A stretch of 64,000 nucleotides of DNA. It comes from Trogon surrucura (lineage: Eukaryota; Chordata; Aves; Trogoniformes; Trogonidae). Both the position numbers and the translations under genes were made by a program. The notes under the pieces are model-generated. The model ran no database searches. It saw only the letters and a list, made by a program, of their open reading frames with translations, and had not been told where the DNA came from. Shown here one piece after another: positions 63,289 to 64,000 of the stretch (position 1 is the first letter of the stretch; every line of letters starts with the position of its first letter). The stretch spans positions 109,380,622-109,444,621 of the forward strand of contig CM036618.1 in the NCBI GenBank assembly GCA_020746105.1, in the 5' to 3' direction.

Positions 63289-63626
63289 GTTTTTATTCAC
63301 GCACCTTCAAAGATGTGGAAAAAAAGATATTCAGTTTGGGAGAAAGGTCTTTTTGTGGTTAGCCTAGCTTTACAAGAAGCTGAAAAAAAACAATACGACA
63401 ACAATCGATCATTCTACGGGGACCTTTTAGGGGTTTAAAAGCAGTACTGAGTGGAACACCTTCGCCTGTGGGGGTTGCCCAGTGAGAAACTGTAAGGAAA
63501 TGAATGTGCAATTAGAGCATTATTGCCACACACATCATATAGAGGAGGGTGCAGCCAAAGTACTCCAAATACAAGGTCCTTCTTCTGATCACCCAGATAA
63601 GGAACCTCCTCCCTCTTATGTAAAAC
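63289..63626 (+). pseudogene. Degenerate RT-RNase H connection
   Basis: Retroviral pol sequence with frame changes and stops between the thumb/connection and the RNase H domain. Short readable pieces occur, but no single frame spans it. Confidence 0.5.
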
Positions 63627-63953
63627 TTGCCCCCCTCATTTGAGACACATTTAAAAAATGTGTGGTTCACAGATGCATCCTCTGAAAGAGAGGGAAAAGT
63701 ATGGAAATACCGAGCGGTAGCCCTGCATGTTGATTCAGGTGATCAAATCGTGACAGAAGGGGAGGGAAATGCTCAAGTAGGGGAACTGATAGCTGTCTGG
63801 AGCATAATAAACAAAGAAGCTGAGAACACAGAATTGGTATTTATTCGTACAGATTCATCATCATGGCTAGGCTTCACGAATGAAGATATGGGAAGGGCTC
63901 TACCCACACTTGCTACAAGCGCGCTGATGGCTAGAAAGGCCGATGCGGGATAG
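63627..63953 (+). pseudogene. Retroviral RNase H remnant
   Basis: A frame of 108 codons with the three leading RNase H acidic residues. These are D in WFTDAS (63672-63674), E in GELIAVW (63783-63785) and D in IRTDSSS (about 63852). It is in a different frame from the RT part and ends at TAG 63951-63953. The sequence after it (to 64000) should lead to integrase outside the window. It is not expected to be functional because of the upstream breaks. Confidence 0.78.
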
Positions 63954-64000
63954 GCAAGTCCGGTTGCAAAAGGCACAGCGGAAAGTCTCCTTAGGCAGTA

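Noticed and set aside
1-64000. CRISPR arrays, operons or other prokaryotic systems
   Set aside because: The window is vertebrate DNA with introns and bird retrotransposons, and no regularly spaced repeats were seen.

Overview
The window is vertebrate nuclear DNA, most likely from a passerine bird. The evidence is avian CR1 LINE tails, two copies of a tRNA-Ile-headed SINE with a CR1 tail (the TguSINE1 type known from passerines), a bird-type solo LTR, and genes split by long introns. Coding content is very low. Only two host protein-coding genes can be supported. Most short open frames are chance.

Layout. 1-8145: intergenic sequence downstream of YPEL5, with only simple repeats recognised. 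8145-21200 (minus strand): YPEL5, a complete gene. It has a GC-rich CpG-island promoter and noncoding exon 1 near 21058-21200, an 8.9 kb first intron, coding exon 1 (codons 1-47), a 1.6 kb intron, coding exon 2 (codons 48-121) and a roughly 2 kb 3' UTR ending at a polyadenylation signal at 8160-8165. 21600-57450: a 36 kb gene-poor interval with CR1 fragments, an 81-bp tandem duplication, an ancient L3/CR1-like fragment, one solo LTR and one SINE. 57770-58660 (plus strand): an intact 296-codon ANKRD9-like frame. From about 59565 to the right edge: a degenerate endogenous retrovirus in plus orientation. It shows a 5' LTR, a tRNA-Ser primer binding site, a duplicated leader segment, a broken gag, a protease with its DTGA site, a reverse transcriptase lacking its catalytic core, and RNase H. 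Integrase, any env and the 3' LTR lie beyond the window.

How the parts relate. YPEL5 encodes a small zinc-binding yippee protein, and the family is known to associate with the CTLH/GID ubiquitin ligase. The ANKRD9-like protein resembles a Cullin-RING substrate receptor, with ankyrin repeats followed by a SOCS-box-like tail. The two genes are 36 kb apart and read outward from each other. No functional link is shown by the sequence. The retrovirus lies about 0.9 kb downstream of the ANKRD9-like stop codon in the same orientation. No standard polyadenylation hexamer was seen between them, so the LTR could in principle end that transcript.

No clearly new biological system was found. The best leads are the ANKRD9-like gene beside YPEL5, the retroviral leader duplication, the clean loss of the reverse transcriptase core, and possible alternative polyadenylation of YPEL5.
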